64,000 bases of DNA from assembly GCF_014384895.1 (NCBI RefSeq), contig NZ_JACRSQ010000019.1:12054-76053 (forward strand). Reading direction: 5' to 3'. The notes below the pieces were generated by a model. It saw nothing but the letters and a program-made list of their open reading frames with translations, was not told the DNA's origin and ran no database searches. Positions 1-8,721 of the stretch are shown in pieces (the first letter of the stretch is position 1; every line of letters begins with the position of its first letter). This DNA is from Bianquea renquensis. Lineage in GTDB: Bacteria > Bacillota > Clostridia > Lachnospirales > Bianqueaceae. Position numbers and translations under genes: made by a program.

Positions 1-886
1 TCCGGTTCGGATAGTTCCAGCTGATTACAAAATGGCTACCGGCGCTGCCTCCAGCTTCAACCGAAAAGTGAGAACAGATTAGGCCAGTATCCCTTGCATC
101 GGAGTTGTTGTGCTCATATACTCGGTTGGAGAATCGCTCCTGGGAGGTAAAATCGCGCCAAAACATCTCGACTGCGTCGCTCCACCCACCTCGGAACCAG
201 TACTGCTGATAGGAAATATCCCTCGCGTCAGTAGCAATACAAATCTGGCCGTAATCCAAATCGCTCGGCTCTAAGCAGTCGGTCCCGAGAAGAATGCCGC
301 TTATCCTGTTCTCCTGCCAGAACTCGTTTTTCGACTGTTTCCCGCCGAAGGATGAGCAGACAAACAGGCAAATGGCGTACTGGTAGTTTTCATCTGTGTC
401 ATTTTCCACCCCGATATCAAACATAGCGCAAGGGATGCTAGAATCGTCCTCGTTCAGTGGGATAAAAGGGTTAAATGCCTTCATCACGACCTGCCCGGGA
501 AAGTCTACATCCCAGAAGCGCAGCTCGGCAATGGGGAATTCCCCGGAAAAGGAATGGCCGGCAAAATGGCTGTACCCAGCAAAAGTCTTTTCAATGGGGC
601 CGAAGCCGTAACCGGAAAAAATCATTTCGCCCTGGCGGTTTTGTCCCATATAAGGCGGCTGATATGGCCCGGCTATGATTTTGGCGGATACGAGCCGGTC
701 GCTCTGGTATGCCTTAATCGCAAAGCCGCTATATTGGTTTAGAGTATTTTTGTTAGGCCTGTTGAAAATCTCCCAGTCAATCAGGGTTCCGGTTCCGGAT
801 AGACCTATACATCCGCTTCCAATACCACCGAGAGGAAAAGAGATCTGAGAGGTGTGTTCCCCGGTATATAGATTGCTCTTTTTCAT
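1..886 (-). CDS. GH116-family glycosidase (GBA2-like), N-terminal part, cut by the window edge
   Basis: The reading frame is open from the ATG at 886 to base 1, about 295 codons, so the 3' end lies outside. The start has a GGAG site about 6 bases upstream. Residues 16-45 carry SFPLGGIGSGCIGLSG followed by TLIDWEIFNRP, the opening expected of the N-terminal beta-sandwich domain of GH116 enzymes (bacterial beta-glucosidases/xylosidases and human GBA2). The catalytic alpha-barrel domain would be encoded beyond base 1, so the nucleophile and acid/base cannot be checked. There is no signal peptide, which suggests a cytoplasmic enzyme. It is the last visible gene of the sugar operon starting near 9675 and follows the GH20 gene by about 100 bp. 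Substrate is unknown; a beta-linked glucoside, xyloside or GlcNAc-containing sugar would fit the family. Confidence 0.8.
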   Translation of the reverse strand, partial: MKKSNLYTGEHTSQISFPLGGIGSGCIGLSGTGTLIDWEIFNRPNKNTLNQYSGFAIKAYQSDRLVSAKIIAGPYQPPYMGQNRQGEMIFSGYGFGPIEKTFAGYSHFAGHSFSGEFPIAELRFWDVDFPGQVVMKAFNPFIPLNEDDSSIPCAMFDIGVENDTDENYQYAICLFVCSSFGGKQSKNEFWQENRISGILLGTDCLEPSDLDYGQICIATDARDISYQQYWFRGGWSDAVEMFWRDFTSQERFSNRVYEHNNSDARDTGLICSHFSVEAGGSAGSHFVISWNYPNR

Positions 887-987
887 AGTATTCTCCATTC
901 TGGAGCGCTAGCGACAGGGCGAATTCTGCCCCCAGAGCAATTTGTGACGCTCCGGCACAAATTGCCGTGTTGTTGTAATACTTGCAG

Positions 988-2850
988 TTACACCTGTGTC
1001 AGTTCTTGATATTCCCTCAAGAGGCGGCGCATATTTTCCATACTGTCCCAAAGTCCATCCAAGCGGTTTCTCCGCAGCCAGATCTGCCCGTATTCTTTCA
1101 TCAGCTCCTCCAATTCCCAAGCCAGCTGCTTTGCCAGTTTCTTTGCCTGCATGGTTTTCCTCTGCAGCAGGAGCTGCTTAAGCTTGCCCAGTTGGCAGCC
1201 GTGACAAAAGAGCCGGGCATTGTTGATAAGCTCCCGTTTCCAGAGATCACATTCCTCACCACTCATCTGGCTGGCGGCAAGTTCTGTGAGAATGACATCC
1301 ACCTCCCTGCACAGAGAGTCAAAATCATAATGCAGAATCTGCTGGATGGACTCCGTATTCTTGATTGCGTCTTTGAAAATCGACGCGATTAAGGAGGCAT
1401 TTTCCTTCTCCAACGGATCTGGAAGCTGTCCGAGTCGTAGGAGCATTTGTCCTACCCTTCCGGCTTTATCTTCGAATAGCAGCAGATCAAGCCCGTGGGC
1501 TAAATCAATTTCGAGGTTTTGTGAATAGGCCCAGCTTAGGGCAGCGCCGTACAAATATCCGGGGAACGCGATGGGAAAATGTTCCCAGTGCCCGCGGTCA
1601 CCCCAACTCGTTACCAGATACCCTGCTGCACCGTACCGTAGGCCATTTTCCGCCGCATTTTCCTGATTCTTTCTCATTTTGTCAATGCGGCCAATCAGAG
1701 AAAGCCAGCAAGCTGTTCCAGGACAGACGTAATAGCGCAGCCCGGCCTCCTGGTACGCGGCACAGTATTTTTCAAAAGGAGAGGCTGGATCATAGCCCCA
1801 TTCCAGCAACGTGACCTCTTTAGGAATGGACTTGTATAGGTCTGGATAGTGCTTGACCACATCGCCCCACATCATCAAAGACTTGCCGTGCTTTGCGGCT
1901 AACTCTTGCAGCCACAACACATATTCCAGATAGACACCGTCCTTCCCGATTTCATTGCATCGCTGCATGCTCTTTCCCATGCCTAATTCATAGGGTTCGT
2001 CTAGGCACACATTATATCTTTGAGAAGAAAAGTAGGGTAGGAAATCTTCTGTCATATTCTCGACCAGTTCCCTCGTGCCCTTCAAATACGGGGCAAGTGT
2101 GCCCGGCTTCTCGACTCCACCGGGAGCCCAACTTGCAGGGTAACCATCTTCGCATTCAGCCAGATGTTTGAATTCCTCCCGTTCCAGCCATTTGGTCATA
2201 TGACCGAGGCAATTCTGGGTAGGTATCAGCTCGATACAGCGTTCTTGGCAGTATTGGTCCAGTAGAAGAATCTCTTCTCCAGTAAGGGGAGTGCCTCCTT
2301 CCCAGGTTTCCGGATAAGAGGCATAGGCAAATTTCAGCCCCTCAACATGCAGAAAAAGCTGATTCAGTTTAACGTCAATCATAAAATCGATGAACTTGTA
2401 CAACGTCTCTAAGGTTGGCATACGGTCACGGCTGATGTCATACAGGACGCCGCGTTGTGCATAGTCGGGTTCATCCTCGATATGCAGACAGGGCAATGTT
2501 CCCTGGTACTGCAAGAGCAGTTGTTTCAAAGTGGAAACTCCATACAGAGCGCCTGCCGTCCCGCCGTAAATCAGCGTCACACCCTCAGGGGCAATATCCA
2601 ACTGATACGCCTGCGCGCCTATCTGCATTTCCGACTTTCGAAATCTAAACGCCGCTCTGCATGGCGATTTGGTCAGCAATCTGCGATCAAGCTTTTGACC
2701 GCAGATCTGTTGGCAAAGTTGTTGTAATCTTCTGGAAGCAAAATCTAGCTCCCGGCTATCCAGCAGAATGACGCCTTTGTGGGGCAGTACAAAATCGCCC
2801 TGCTTCACTTCCACTTTCTGTGGTCTTGGCACTAGATATATATTTCTCAT
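988..2850 (-). CDS. GH20 beta-N-acetylhexosaminidase-like enzyme
   Basis: 620 residues. Residues 1-125 look like the GH20b lead-in domain (LVPRPQKVE, then the GGTAGALYGVSTLKQLL segment typical of this fold). The TIM barrel starts near 130 with the YAQRGVLYDISRDRMP stretch. D284-E285 in NVCLDEPYELG fits the GH20 Asp-Glu catalytic pair for substrate-assisted hydrolysis of terminal GlcNAc/GalNAc. The C-terminal 150 residues are helical and unlike common GH20 tails. No signal peptide, so probably cytoplasmic. The ATG is preceded by GGGGG at 5 bases. It lies between the UroD-like gene and GH116 in the same operon, so it probably trims amino sugars from an imported oligosaccharide. Family call is firm; the exact substrate is not known. 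Confidence 0.85.
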   Translation of the reverse strand: MRNIYLVPRPQKVEVKQGDFVLPHKGVILLDSRELDFASRRLQQLCQQICGQKLDRRLLTKSPCRAAFRFRKSEMQIGAQAYQLDIAPEGVTLIYGGTAGALYGVSTLKQLLLQYQGTLPCLHIEDEPDYAQRGVLYDISRDRMPTLETLYKFIDFMIDVKLNQLFLHVEGLKFAYASYPETWEGGTPLTGEEILLLDQYCQERCIELIPTQNCLGHMTKWLEREEFKHLAECEDGYPASWAPGGVEKPGTLAPYLKGTRELVENMTEDFLPYFSSQRYNVCLDEPYELGMGKSMQRCNEIGKDGVYLEYVLWLQELAAKHGKSLMMWGDVVKHYPDLYKSIPKEVTLLEWGYDPASPFEKYCAAYQEAGLRYYVCPGTACWLSLIGRIDKMRKNQENAAENGLRYGAAGYLVTSWGDRGHWEHFPIAFPGYLYGAALSWAYSQNLEIDLAHGLDLLLFEDKAGRVGQMLLRLGQLPDPLEKENASLIASIFKDAIKNTESIQQILHYDFDSLCREVDVILTELAASQMSGEECDLWKRELINNARLFCHGCQLGKLKQLLLQRKTMQAKKLAKQLAWELEELMKEYGQIWLRRNRLDGLWDSMENMRRLLREYQELTQV

Positions 2851-2925
2851 AAAATCCCCCTATGGGCTGTTCTGCAAATCCATGTCGATTCAAGTTGCAT
2901 AGGACGTATTCCATCAAAAGAAGAT

Positions 2926-3930
2926 TCAGATGGTCTCCTGAACAGCTTTTCGCGCATATTCTTCGTAAAGGCACCGGAATATCCGGTAGTTTTCAAGGGA
3001 AACGTCAGGCGGAGTCTGATGGTCTACTGCCGGGATGAAGCTTCCCATGCGCATAACAGGCAGCAGCCGCTCAAACTCTTGCCGCATTGCTGCCTCCCCC
3101 AGATGCATGATCGTTTTATCAAAACCGCCCAGCATTTTCCACTTGGGATACTGTTGACGGATTCTGCTAACATCGACTCCCGCCTGTCGTTCTAGGGGCA
3201 GAACGCCTTCAATGCCGCATTCCGAAAACCAGGAAATCATGGGCTCTACGTCACCGTCCGTATCGATCAGCACCGAAACGCCGTAAGACTGTAGAGCGGG
3301 AACGACTTTCTGATAATATGGAGCAATAAATTCATCAAATAGACTTTTGGAAAGCATCGGCCCATGATTGTAAGACATATCCTCCGCGATTGTAACAAAA
3401 TCCGGCGGAAAAATAGTGCAGGCAGCGTCTATCGCCTTAAGACAAAAGTCGCTTTGATCCTGATTGATGCGATGCAACAGATCGGGACAGTCGTAGAAGG
3501 AATACAAATGGGGTTCGATTCCCAGCAAGGTCCGCGGAAACCAGAAAAATCCTTCAAAGGTAAGCCAGACAACTGCTTCTCCGCTATCGCGCCGCGGCCT
3601 GACCTGCTGCATCCATTCCACCAGCTGATGGATGGATCGATCCTGATATAAATATGGCCGAATCGCATTGTAATCTGCCTCGTCCTGAATGATCCCCAAT
3701 CCATGCCCCGCAGGTCTTGGGCAACCTTCTCCGGCAGAACGCAACCAGAATTGCAACATGGGATCCAACTCCCAATAAGCTGTTACGTCCGGATTCTTGA
3801 GTCCTACCGGCAAACCATCATCCTCCCAACGCGCCACCGTCTTATCCCACCAGTCCGCCCATTCGATCATAGGCAGACGGTCCTTCGGCCGTCCGCTCAG
3901 AGCGGCCTGAAACCGTTCTCGATTCGTCAT
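2926..3930 (-). CDS. Uroporphyrinogen decarboxylase-fold (UroD/MtaA-like) protein
   Basis: 334 residues from the ATG at 3930, chosen because AGGGAGG lies 9 bases upstream; a longer frame from a GTG at 3960 would include the ribosome binding site. The protein starts MTNRERFQAALSGRPKDRLP, the usual opening of UroD-superfamily proteins, and shows the later barrel segments FVTIAEDMSYNHGPM, VLIDTDGDVEPMI and KWKMLGGFDKTIM. Members include haem-pathway decarboxylases and corrinoid/coenzyme M methyltransferases, but many gut Firmicutes carry such paralogues inside sugar operons with no haem genes nearby. That is the case here: it sits between an N-acetylneuraminate lyase-type gene and a hexosaminidase. 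Role in sugar metabolism is unproven; a haem role is unlikely from context. Confidence 0.75.
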   Translation of the reverse strand: MTNRERFQAALSGRPKDRLPMIEWADWWDKTVARWEDDGLPVGLKNPDVTAYWELDPMLQFWLRSAGEGCPRPAGHGLGIIQDEADYNAIRPYLYQDRSIHQLVEWMQQVRPRRDSGEAVVWLTFEGFFWFPRTLLGIEPHLYSFYDCPDLLHRINQDQSDFCLKAIDAACTIFPPDFVTIAEDMSYNHGPMLSKSLFDEFIAPYYQKVVPALQSYGVSVLIDTDGDVEPMISWFSECGIEGVLPLERQAGVDVSRIRQQYPKWKMLGGFDKTIMHLGEAAMRQEFERLLPVMRMGSFIPAVDHQTPPDVSLENYRIFRCLYEEYARKAVQETI

Positions 3931-3963
3931 ACAATACATCCTCCCTTGCTGGCACGTCACTGC

Positions 3964-4842
3964 CTATAAAGTCTGCACATGCGGCAGTACCGCGCGCAGT
4001 TGCTCCATTTCCTCAGAAGAAAGCGTGTGAAAAGGCGCACGCGCATTGCCTGCCTCAATTCCCATGAGAGTCAGCAGTCCCTTGATCCCTGGGATCACGC
4101 CTACGCGGAGCAGGACGCTAATAACTTTGTTCACATCCGCTTGAATGCATCGCGCCTCATCCCAGCGTCCTTCCTGTACCAACGCATACATCCGGATGAA
4201 CTTTTCTGCCATCAGGTTATACGTGCTGCCGATCCCACCAGTGGCCCCCGCCACCAGTCCGGAAAGAAACATCTCGTCATATCCGTTGAAGAGATACCTG
4301 TCTGGAAACCTGGTGTGCAGGCGCTCCAACACGAAGAAATCGCTGGACGTGTGTTTCAATCCAATGAAGCGCGGATCCTCCAAAAAGGATGCCAGTTGAT
4401 TCTCCGACAGCTTCACGCCAGAGTAGCCGGGGAAATGATAGAGAATAACAGGCAGACCCGTACTTTCAGCCAGCGCATAATAATAGGATCGAATTTCCTC
4501 AAAGGTAAACGGATAGTAAAAGGGAGCAACGGAAGAGATAGCATCTACACCAAGGCCTGCCGCGTGTCGGGCCAGATCGGCGGCACCATCCTGTGAAATC
4601 TCCCCGATGTGTGCAATGAGAGCTGCCTTTCCAACGATTTCCTCAGCACAGGTTTCCAGCACCTCTTTCCGCTCTGTATGAGACAGCATGAATGCCTCAG
4701 CTGTGCTCCCACAACAATAAAAGCCGTTGACGCCTTTTTGCAGATTCATACGGATCAATTTCCGTAGCGCAGGTTTATTCACCGTTCCATCCGGCAGGAA
4801 CGGCGTTACAAGAGCGACAAAAATTCCGTGAAGATCTTTCAA
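3964..4842 (-). CDS. N-acetylneuraminate lyase / DapA-family aldolase
   Basis: 292 residues, starting at a TTG with GGGAGGAG 8 bases upstream; no in-frame ATG is near. The (beta/alpha)8 class I aldolase signature is present: GFYCCGSTAEAF at 40-51 (substrate carboxylate loop), Y135 in ILYHFPGYSGV and the Schiff-base lysine K163 in FIGLKHTSSD. These positions are within two residues of Tyr137 and Lys165 of E. coli NanA, and the SGV after the Tyr motif is NanA-like rather than DapA-like. Hence cleavage of N-acetylneuraminate or a related 2-keto-3-deoxy acid to pyruvate is the best guess. No nanE, nanK or sialidase gene is in the window, so a different keto-acid substrate remains possible. The stop of the GH172 gene lies 16 bases upstream. 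Confidence 0.8.
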   Translation of the reverse strand: MKDLHGIFVALVTPFLPDGTVNKPALRKLIRMNLQKGVNGFYCCGSTAEAFMLSHTERKEVLETCAEEIVGKAALIAHIGEISQDGAADLARHAAGLGVDAISSVAPFYYPFTFEEIRSYYYALAESTGLPVILYHFPGYSGVKLSENQLASFLEDPRFIGLKHTSSDFFVLERLHTRFPDRYLFNGYDEMFLSGLVAGATGGIGSTYNLMAEKFIRMYALVQEGRWDEARCIQADVNKVISVLLRVGVIPGIKGLLTLMGIEAGNARAPFHTLSSEEMEQLRAVLPHVQTL

Positions 4843-4857
4843 TCCATTCTCCTCCCT

Positions 4858-5931
4858 CTAGATGATTTCCCGGTGATCGCGGTCCGGCAATTGTGGAAAC
4901 TGCTGAGTCGGCAGTGCCTGATACCAGAATGCGACAGATGCTATGTCATCCTGTAAAGGGTAAAAACGTCCATCATCGCGCCAACTCAGCGCTTGGATTG
5001 TCACACGGATATCCCGCTCAAAACGAATTGGATCCTGAATGTGGAACCGGTATAATCCGAAGCGGCGTTGGCTTTTATATAAATTGTCCATCCGGACAAC
5101 TTGAAGTCCCGTATAAGGAGTTGAAAAGGGCAGATAACAGGCGTGAGTCTGCGGATCTTCAAAATTGTAGGAACCGCCGAAATAATCTTCAGTCCCCGTA
5201 CCGCAGACAGTCGGATGTATTCCATCGCCATCGAGATAAAACTTAATCTCGCCTTCCCCCCACCAGCCATTGCTGTTGACGCCCCAGGCTAAATAGGTCC
5301 CTACGTAGTGTCCCTGTCCCTGTACACCGTCCAGAATCGTATACTCCTCCTGATACGGCAGTGGGTTTACCCGCCGGAACTGCGCGTGAAAATAGGCGAC
5401 CTCATCCGGAAGTTCTGTCAACGTGTAGTTGATCTGATAGTACAGGCTGATCGTATCGTCCCCCGTATTTTCCAATGTGATGCGGCAGTGCCGTCGAAAC
5501 GGCATCGTCCAGTAGCAGTTAAAGCCGCTGCCCGGATTTACACATACTGCCAACCCGTTAATCTGTGAAAATTCGTTCCATCCACAGCAGAAGAAATCCC
5601 CAGCCGGACACTCCACGGAAGGCTGTTCCTGCCAGTCCCAATAAAAGCGCAAAATGGCATTTCGCCATTTTCCCGTCACGGTCATCCAAATTTGCTGGAT
5701 TGCGCCAGGGCCGGCAATGCTGGCCAGCTCCCGAGTTTCATTTGGTTCAATTCGCTCCTTAGGGGAGGCTTTCCAGCCGCATCCAAGATCCCGGGCAGGC
5801 GAATCTTCACCCGGTATCGCCATAGCGCCCTTTCCCTTTGCTCCCGTTTTATTTTCTGAACTGATTGAGCGGCTGACTGCATGGGATAGAAAAGATAAGT
5901 CCTTCATCCCGTTTGTTAAACCGTAGAACAT
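4858..5931 (-). CDS. GH172 (DUF2961) glycoside hydrolase
   Basis: 357 residues. The N-terminus MFYGLTNGMKDLSFLSHAVS then ENKTGAKGKGAMA, and the central GWWGEGEIKFYLDGD followed by PTVCGTGTEDYFGGSYNF, are diagnostic of the DUF2961 family, now GH172. Characterised members are difructose-dianhydride-forming enzymes and exo-acting D-arabinofuranosidases or fructofuranosidases, usually oligomers of a double jelly-roll. The length is typical of single-unit members. The first ATG is kept because the family opening begins there, although no good ribosome binding site is visible. No signal peptide. It follows the binding-protein gene by about 100 bp containing a hairpin, and leads the string of catabolic genes. 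A furanoside in the imported glycan is a reasonable inference. Confidence 0.85.
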   Translation of the reverse strand: MFYGLTNGMKDLSFLSHAVSRSISSENKTGAKGKGAMAIPGEDSPARDLGCGWKASPKERIEPNETRELASIAGPGAIQQIWMTVTGKWRNAILRFYWDWQEQPSVECPAGDFFCCGWNEFSQINGLAVCVNPGSGFNCYWTMPFRRHCRITLENTGDDTISLYYQINYTLTELPDEVAYFHAQFRRVNPLPYQEEYTILDGVQGQGHYVGTYLAWGVNSNGWWGEGEIKFYLDGDGIHPTVCGTGTEDYFGGSYNFEDPQTHACYLPFSTPYTGLQVVRMDNLYKSQRRFGLYRFHIQDPIRFERDIRVTIQALSWRDDGRFYPLQDDIASVAFWYQALPTQQFPQLPDRDHREII

Positions 5932-5999
5932 TGTTGCTTATGCGGACATTGGCTGCCGAACCGTGTTGCCGCATACTCCCTTCAGCTTTTTTTGGATAA

Positions 6000-6023
6000 G
6001 CCAGGAGCCCAGAGGCTCCCGGC
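6000..6023 (-). terminator. Hairpin after the sugar-binding protein gene
   Basis: Nine-base arms at 6000-6008 and 6015-6023 pair completely when one G-U pair is allowed. No T-run follows on the minus strand, so this is more likely an mRNA-stabilising or attenuating hairpin than a full terminator. Such a structure between a binding-protein gene and downstream enzymes often lets the binding protein be made in excess. Confidence 0.5.
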
Positions 6024-6037
6024 TTTCGGCACGACAT

Positions 6038-7732
6038 TTACTGGTTATAAACTTCCTGCATGATCTCGGTATACTCTTTCAAGCCTAAGTCTTCTAGCTC
6101 CTGACAATAGGTTTCCCATTCAGCATCCAGATCCCGTGTGCCTATGACAAAGGCCACTTCGTTCTCCTTAGTGTACTCGCCGAACAGAGTGCGGAAGTTG
6201 TTCTGCCGCTCCGCCAGCTGTGTATCAGAACTCCAGCTGACCAGTGGCTTGCCGGTATAAACCAGATAGTCGTTGTACGGCTGCGCCACCTGCCACAGCA
6301 GAGTGTCAATATTAGTGGGGTCATAGGTCATGGAAAAACGAACATCGTAAAAATCGCAGCGCGGAATAACGGTGTTGAGCCAGTTGATATTCTGCACGGG
6401 ATCGGAGCTAAACAGATACCGATACGATTTTTCATCACCTCTCACGCTGGGCTCGTCGACGACCTCATAGTCTACCCCCTCTTCCCAGCCGTAATACTGA
6501 ATCCAGGTTGCCTCTTCGCCAAGCCAGTAATCCAGCCACTGCACTGCGATTTCAGGAATCTCGCATTCTTTGGTGATGGCGCAGTCATTCTGAAAGAAGG
6601 TGTAGATGCCATCCGGGCAGGTGGTGGCAGTCTGCTGCAGTCCTGTCGGGCCTTTCAGCGGCGGAATGGCAACATAGTCATACTGCTTATTCACACCCGT
6701 ATTATCGTTAAACATTCCCTGCCAAATGCCGGATGAGCATCCCACCAGCACGCTGCTGTCGTCTGTCGCTGCAACCACTGCGTACAACTGCGTCATATCC
6801 TGCACAAAAGTTTCCTCTGTGATCAGGCCTTCTGCATATAGATCCCGCATATAGGCCAACCCGTCGCGGAAACCATCCGTGTTGCGCTTGTAGACCACCG
6901 TGCCATCCTCTTCCCTAAAGAAATCCGTCGACAATTCAAAGGGATCGATCATGTAACCGAATGGGGAAGATCCTCCCCAGCCCATGCAGGAGAGATATGG
7001 AATTTCATCTTTTATCCCGTTTCCGTTGGGATCCTGGTCGCGGAAAGCGATCAGCATTTTCTTAAAGTCCTCGGTAGTCTCCGGCACATCCAAGCCGAGC
7101 TTATCCAGCCAAGGTTTATAAACAAACATCTTATTTTCCGCTAGCAAGTGCGTGCCGGTATCTGCGTCGAAAAAGGTATAGACGTTTCCATCCGGGGCAG
7201 TCATATACTCGACAAAAGCGGGGTTCTCCTCCCATTTCTGCTTGAGATTGGGGCCATATTCGTCAATCAGGTCGTTGAGCGGCAGCAGAACGCCGTCTTC
7301 CGCACACATCATGATTTCGCTGGTAGAGAACCGGCGGGCATAGACATCCGGGTACTCATGGCTGGCTAGAGTCAAGTTAAATGCGGTTGTCGCGTCAGCG
7401 CTTTCGATCGAAATCCAGTTGACATGTACGTTCGTCTGCTCCTCATACCACTGGGTAAGCTTATTTGTCTCCAGATCCTCGACCTGCGTTGAACGAATCG
7501 TCCAAATTTCCAATTCAACCTTTTCATCTGAGAGGGGAAATCCTTCTTTTCTCTCAACAGTGCCGCTCGTCGATACAGAAGACTCGGAACCGCTAGTGTC
7601 CGTGGAAGACTCGGAACCGCTATCGCCAGTGGAAGATCCGGAACTGCTATCGCCCTGCTTAGAACAAGCGGCGGTTGAGAGCGACATTGCTGCAATGATG
7701 AGCATAATTGCTATCTTTTTTAGATTTTTCAA
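6038..7732 (-). CDS. Extracellular sugar-binding lipoprotein of an ABC importer (LipO/YtcQ type)
   Basis: 564 residues from a TTG at 7732; AAGGAGG lies 9 bases upstream and no ATG fits, whereas the longer frame to 7804 runs through the ribosome binding site. The product begins MKNLKKIAIMLIIAAM with lipobox LSTAAC, so it should be lipid-anchored at Cys 23, followed by a Ser/Gly/Thr-rich linker. The mature part has the family-1 solute-binding fold of the large (about 550 residue) type that works with LplB/LplC permeases on oligosaccharides (LEIWTIRSTQ, DPNGNGIKDEIPY). Both permease genes lie directly upstream. No ATPase gene is present, as is normal for this type, which uses a shared MsmK-like ATPase. 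Confidence 0.9.
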   Translation of the reverse strand: MKNLKKIAIMLIIAAMSLSTAACSKQGDSSSGSSTGDSGSESSTDTSGSESSVSTSGTVERKEGFPLSDEKVELEIWTIRSTQVEDLETNKLTQWYEEQTNVHVNWISIESADATTAFNLTLASHEYPDVYARRFSTSEIMMCAEDGVLLPLNDLIDEYGPNLKQKWEENPAFVEYMTAPDGNVYTFFDADTGTHLLAENKMFVYKPWLDKLGLDVPETTEDFKKMLIAFRDQDPNGNGIKDEIPYLSCMGWGGSSPFGYMIDPFELSTDFFREEDGTVVYKRNTDGFRDGLAYMRDLYAEGLITEETFVQDMTQLYAVVAATDDSSVLVGCSSGIWQGMFNDNTGVNKQYDYVAIPPLKGPTGLQQTATTCPDGIYTFFQNDCAITKECEIPEIAVQWLDYWLGEEATWIQYYGWEEGVDYEVVDEPSVRGDEKSYRYLFSSDPVQNINWLNTVIPRCDFYDVRFSMTYDPTNIDTLLWQVAQPYNDYLVYTGKPLVSWSSDTQLAERQNNFRTLFGEYTKENEVAFVIGTRDLDAEWETYCQELEDLGLKEYTEIMQEVYNQ

Positions 7733-7806
7733 GGTTAGTACCTCCTTCTTATTTTGTATTTGTATAACGGTGGGGATGTCCCTGTATTCTTTCCTCCTTT
7801 CCACCC

Positions 7807-8706
7807 CTATCCTTTTATTGCACCAATCATAATGCCTTTGACAAAATATTTCTGTACAAAGGGATATGCTATCATGACCGGCAGGGATGCCACAACAATA
7901 ACCGAATACTTCATCAGATTTTTCCGCTCCATCAGCGTTCCCAGCAAGCCTTCATTGCCGATAAGCGTAGTCGGATCCAGAGTATTGGTAATCAGAATCT
8001 CCCGCAGTATGAGCTGCAAGGGGAATTTATTCCGATCCTGCAAATAGATCATGGAGCTGAAATAGGAATTCCACATGCCGACTGCATTAAACAAGGCGAT
8101 AACCGCCAGGATTGGAACAGACAGCGGCAAAACTATACGCAGCAGATAATAGATGTTGCCACACCCGTCTAGCTGAGCAGACTCAAACAGCTCGCTGGGA
8201 ATCTGCGTTCTGAAATAAGTGCGGATCACAATCATATTGTAGACCGACAGCGCTCCGGGCAGGACAACCGCCCACAGGGTATTATTAAGTCCGATGCTGT
8301 TGATAATGAGATAGCTCGGAATTAGACCGCCCGAAAAATACATAGTGATCAGACACATCACCATAATAATGCCGCGGCCTTTAAAATCGTCGCGCGAAAG
8401 GGGGTACGCACAGCATATGGTAACCGTCAGACTAATCACAACATACAGCACTGTGTAAATCAGGGAATTGCGGTATCCGATCCATATATATTCATATTCA
8501 AACACTGCCCTATACCCCTCAAGAGAAAACTGCCGGGGAATCAGAGAGGCGCTCAGAGTGGAGTTCGCACTGTCAAAGGATGCCGAAATAATAAACAAAA
8601 GTGGATACGCGATGAGAAGGAAGAAAATGAACAAAACAATAAAATCAACAGTGAGAAAGACCCGATCCGCCCAATTATATCGAGTGAGCTTATTTTTCCG
8701 GTGCAT
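7807..8706 (-). CDS. Sugar ABC transporter permease, LplC/YtcP (MalG-like) type
   Basis: 299 residues with six hydrophobic segments. The N-terminal helix is FLTVDFIVLFIFFLLIAYPL and the protein ends KYFVKGIMIGAIKG, the usual terminus of this family. The cytoplasmic coupling loop with ESAQLDGCGNIYYLLRIVLP (EAA motif) contacts the ATPase. It forms the second half of the transmembrane channel with the product of the upstream gene, 15 bases away. Part of the left-hand glycan operon. Confidence 0.92.
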   Translation of the reverse strand: MHRKNKLTRYNWADRVFLTVDFIVLFIFFLLIAYPLLFIISASFDSANSTLSASLIPRQFSLEGYRAVFEYEYIWIGYRNSLIYTVLYVVISLTVTICCAYPLSRDDFKGRGIIMVMCLITMYFSGGLIPSYLIINSIGLNNTLWAVVLPGALSVYNMIVIRTYFRTQIPSELFESAQLDGCGNIYYLLRIVLPLSVPILAVIALFNAVGMWNSYFSSMIYLQDRNKFPLQLILREILITNTLDPTTLIGNEGLLGTLMERKNLMKYSVIVVASLPVMIAYPFVQKYFVKGIMIGAIKG

Positions 8707-8721
8707 ATTGAATCCTCCCTC

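Noticed and set aside
988..2850. Several plus-strand open frames inside the GH20 gene
   Set aside because: They lack ribosome binding sites and family motifs and are antisense shadows of the GH20 coding sequence.
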